Shown one piece after another: positions 28,438 to 29,466 of a stretch of DNA of 29,466 nt; position 1 is the stretch's first letter; every line of letters starts with the position of its first letter. The position numbers and the translations under genes were made by a program. This DNA comes from Nitrospirota bacterium (lineage in GTDB: Bacteria; Nitrospirota_A; Leptospirillia; Leptospirillales; Leptospirillaceae). The stretch is taken from positions 1-29,466 of the forward strand of contig JAMCWZ010000051.1 of NCBI GenBank assembly GCA_023480765.1, given 5' to 3'. The notes under the pieces were generated by a model, which saw only the letters and a program-made list of their open reading frames with translations, was not told the DNA's origin and did not search any database.

Positions 28438-29466
28438 TCAGAAGAGGTTCCCGAAGAAATGGCCGATTTTTTCGAATATCGATGGGGATTGTGGCGGAAG
28501 GCAGGTCTCTTCTGGAGGAGCCGTTCCGTTAAGGAATGGAACTTCCCGAAGATCGGGGGAACAGGAGGCCAGAGACAAAAGTCCTGACCGGGCGTCGACC
28601 GTTTTTTTCTCGATCCCCCGAGGAGCCTGAGCGGGGGCGGGGGGCGGGGGAAGATCTTTCAGGATGGCCCCCGCCAGGGGAACCGCAATCTGGGATCCCG
28701 TCCGTCGAGTCGGTGTGTTGTCGTCGAATCCAACCCAGACGACCAAAACGTTCTGGGGGGAGACGGCGACAAACCAGGTGTCTCTCCCCCGGTTCGAGGT
28801 TCCTGTTTTCCCTCCCCATGCTGTCTGGGATCCCGTCCAGATCTGGAGAGGTTGCCCCGTTCCTTCCCTGACGGTCTGGCGGAGAAGATGGTTCAAAAGG
28901 TAGTCGACGCCGGGATCCAGGAGCTGCCTCCCGGGCTTCTTTCCTGGTTCCGGAAGCCCGTCGGGCGTTACGTCTCGTCCTCCATTCGCGACAATGGAAA
29001 ACACACGGGCCATGGCGATCGGAGTTTGCGGCAGAACTCCGAGAGGCCAGGAGAGAGGGAGGCGGGCCGCGGGAGGTGTGTCGAGGCCCAGCATGCGCGC
29101 CGTATCCACCACTTCCTGGGGGGAAAGATTTTCGGAAAGGTGCAAAAAGGGAATGTTCATGGAATGAACAAAAGCATCCTGGAAGAGAACCTGGCTTTCC
29201 AGGATCTTTTCGGCGTTTTTCGGTTTCCAGACGCGTCCGCCGGCCCGAAGGCGGATCGGGGCATTGGAAAGTGGGCTGGCAAGCGTATATGCGGGTTTTT
29301 GGCCGGAATTCGGGCTCAGGGCCACGATTGATGCCACGATCTTGAACAGGGACGCGACCTGGCGTTTTGCATAAATCGCCCGATTGAATGGTGATGGACC
29401 GTAGTCCGAACCACCGATCAGGGTTTTGATCGATCCGGTTTGGGGGTCAAGGTCGATAACCGCTGT
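28438..29466 (-). CDS. Class A penicillin-binding protein, C-terminal transpeptidase part (5' cut by window)
   Basis: The frame is open through the window edge, giving the last 342 residues; there is no start in view and the internal Met seen near 29337 is not one. It is the transpeptidase domain of a bifunctional (class A) penicillin-binding protein that cross-links peptidoglycan in the periplasm. Seen in order: VIDLDPQTGSIKTLIGGSDY, the typical domain entry; the SxxK active serine in RQVASLFK (S39 of the fragment); SxN as SMN in HSMNIPFLHLSENL; and KTG in WGGKTGTSNRGRDTWFVA followed by VVWVGFDDNTPT. The usual GSxFKP is altered here to ASLFKI. The glycosyltransferase half should lie beyond the window. 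The tail ends PSIFEKIGHFFGNLF. Confidence 0.93.
   Translation of the reverse strand, partial: TAVIDLDPQTGSIKTLIGGSDYGPSPFNRAIYAKRQVASLFKIVASIVALSPNSGQKPAYTLASPLSNAPIRLRAGGRVWKPKNAEKILESQVLFQDAFVHSMNIPFLHLSENLSPQEVVDTARMLGLDTPPAARLPLSWPLGVLPQTPIAMARVFSIVANGGRDVTPDGLPEPGKKPGRQLLDPGVDYLLNHLLRQTVREGTGQPLQIWTGSQTAWGGKTGTSNRGRDTWFVAVSPQNVLVVWVGFDDNTPTRRTGSQIAVPLAGAILKDLPPPPAPAQAPRGIEKKTVDARSGLLSLASCSPDLREVPFLNGTAPPEETCLPPQSPSIFEKIGHFFGNLF

Noticed and set aside
1..29466. CRISPR arrays, insertion sequences, prophage or toxin-antitoxin genes
   Set aside because: No regularly spaced repeats, transposase, integrase or phage-type genes were seen on either strand.

Overview
This looks like chromosomal DNA of a Gram-negative, motile, chemolithoautotrophic bacterium of moderately high GC. 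The best guess is Leptospirillum or a close relative (Nitrospirota). The guess rests on a DabA/DabB inorganic-carbon uptake operon, a TonB-dependent receptor, flagellar functions, a cellulose-processing BcsZ and frequent TTG starts. No rRNA or marker gene confirms it, so the genus is inference. No phage, transposase or CRISPR array was seen.

Layout. Positions 1-6788 (+) form a tight operon-like set, mostly joined by ATGA overlaps or short gaps: a methyltransferase-like/TPR protein (5' cut), two long family-9 glycosyltransferases, a CgeB-type glycosyltransferase with a Maf-like N-terminus, and a small protein with a FliS-like tail. Together they suggest surface glycosylation, probably of flagellin. 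A hairpin terminator follows. Positions 6922-9828 (-) encode a large TonB-dependent outer-membrane receptor. A 519-base gene-free interval holds a good sigma70-type promoter for three small + strand genes: two unknown proteins and a PilZ-like protein. Next comes inorganic pyrophosphatase, then a split MacB-type ABC exporter (ATPase, permease, adaptor).

Positions 15365-18344 carry a sigma54-type promoter, an isolated fliM, and a NifA-like sigma54-dependent activator with no nif genes nearby. Positions 18341-25396 are the most notable unit: a sigma70-type promoter, a leader hairpin, dabB, a second NuoL/M-like membrane subunit, a large dabA with all four expected zinc ligands, and a PII-like gene. 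All four genes overlap their neighbours and end at a hairpin lying across the last stop codon. This fits an energy-coupled CO2-to-bicarbonate trap with a built-in PII-type regulator.

The right end holds an MFS transporter (-), a solitary bcsZ endoglucanase (+) with its own promoter, tRNA-Gln(CTG) (-), and the C-terminal half of a class A penicillin-binding protein (-) running off the window.
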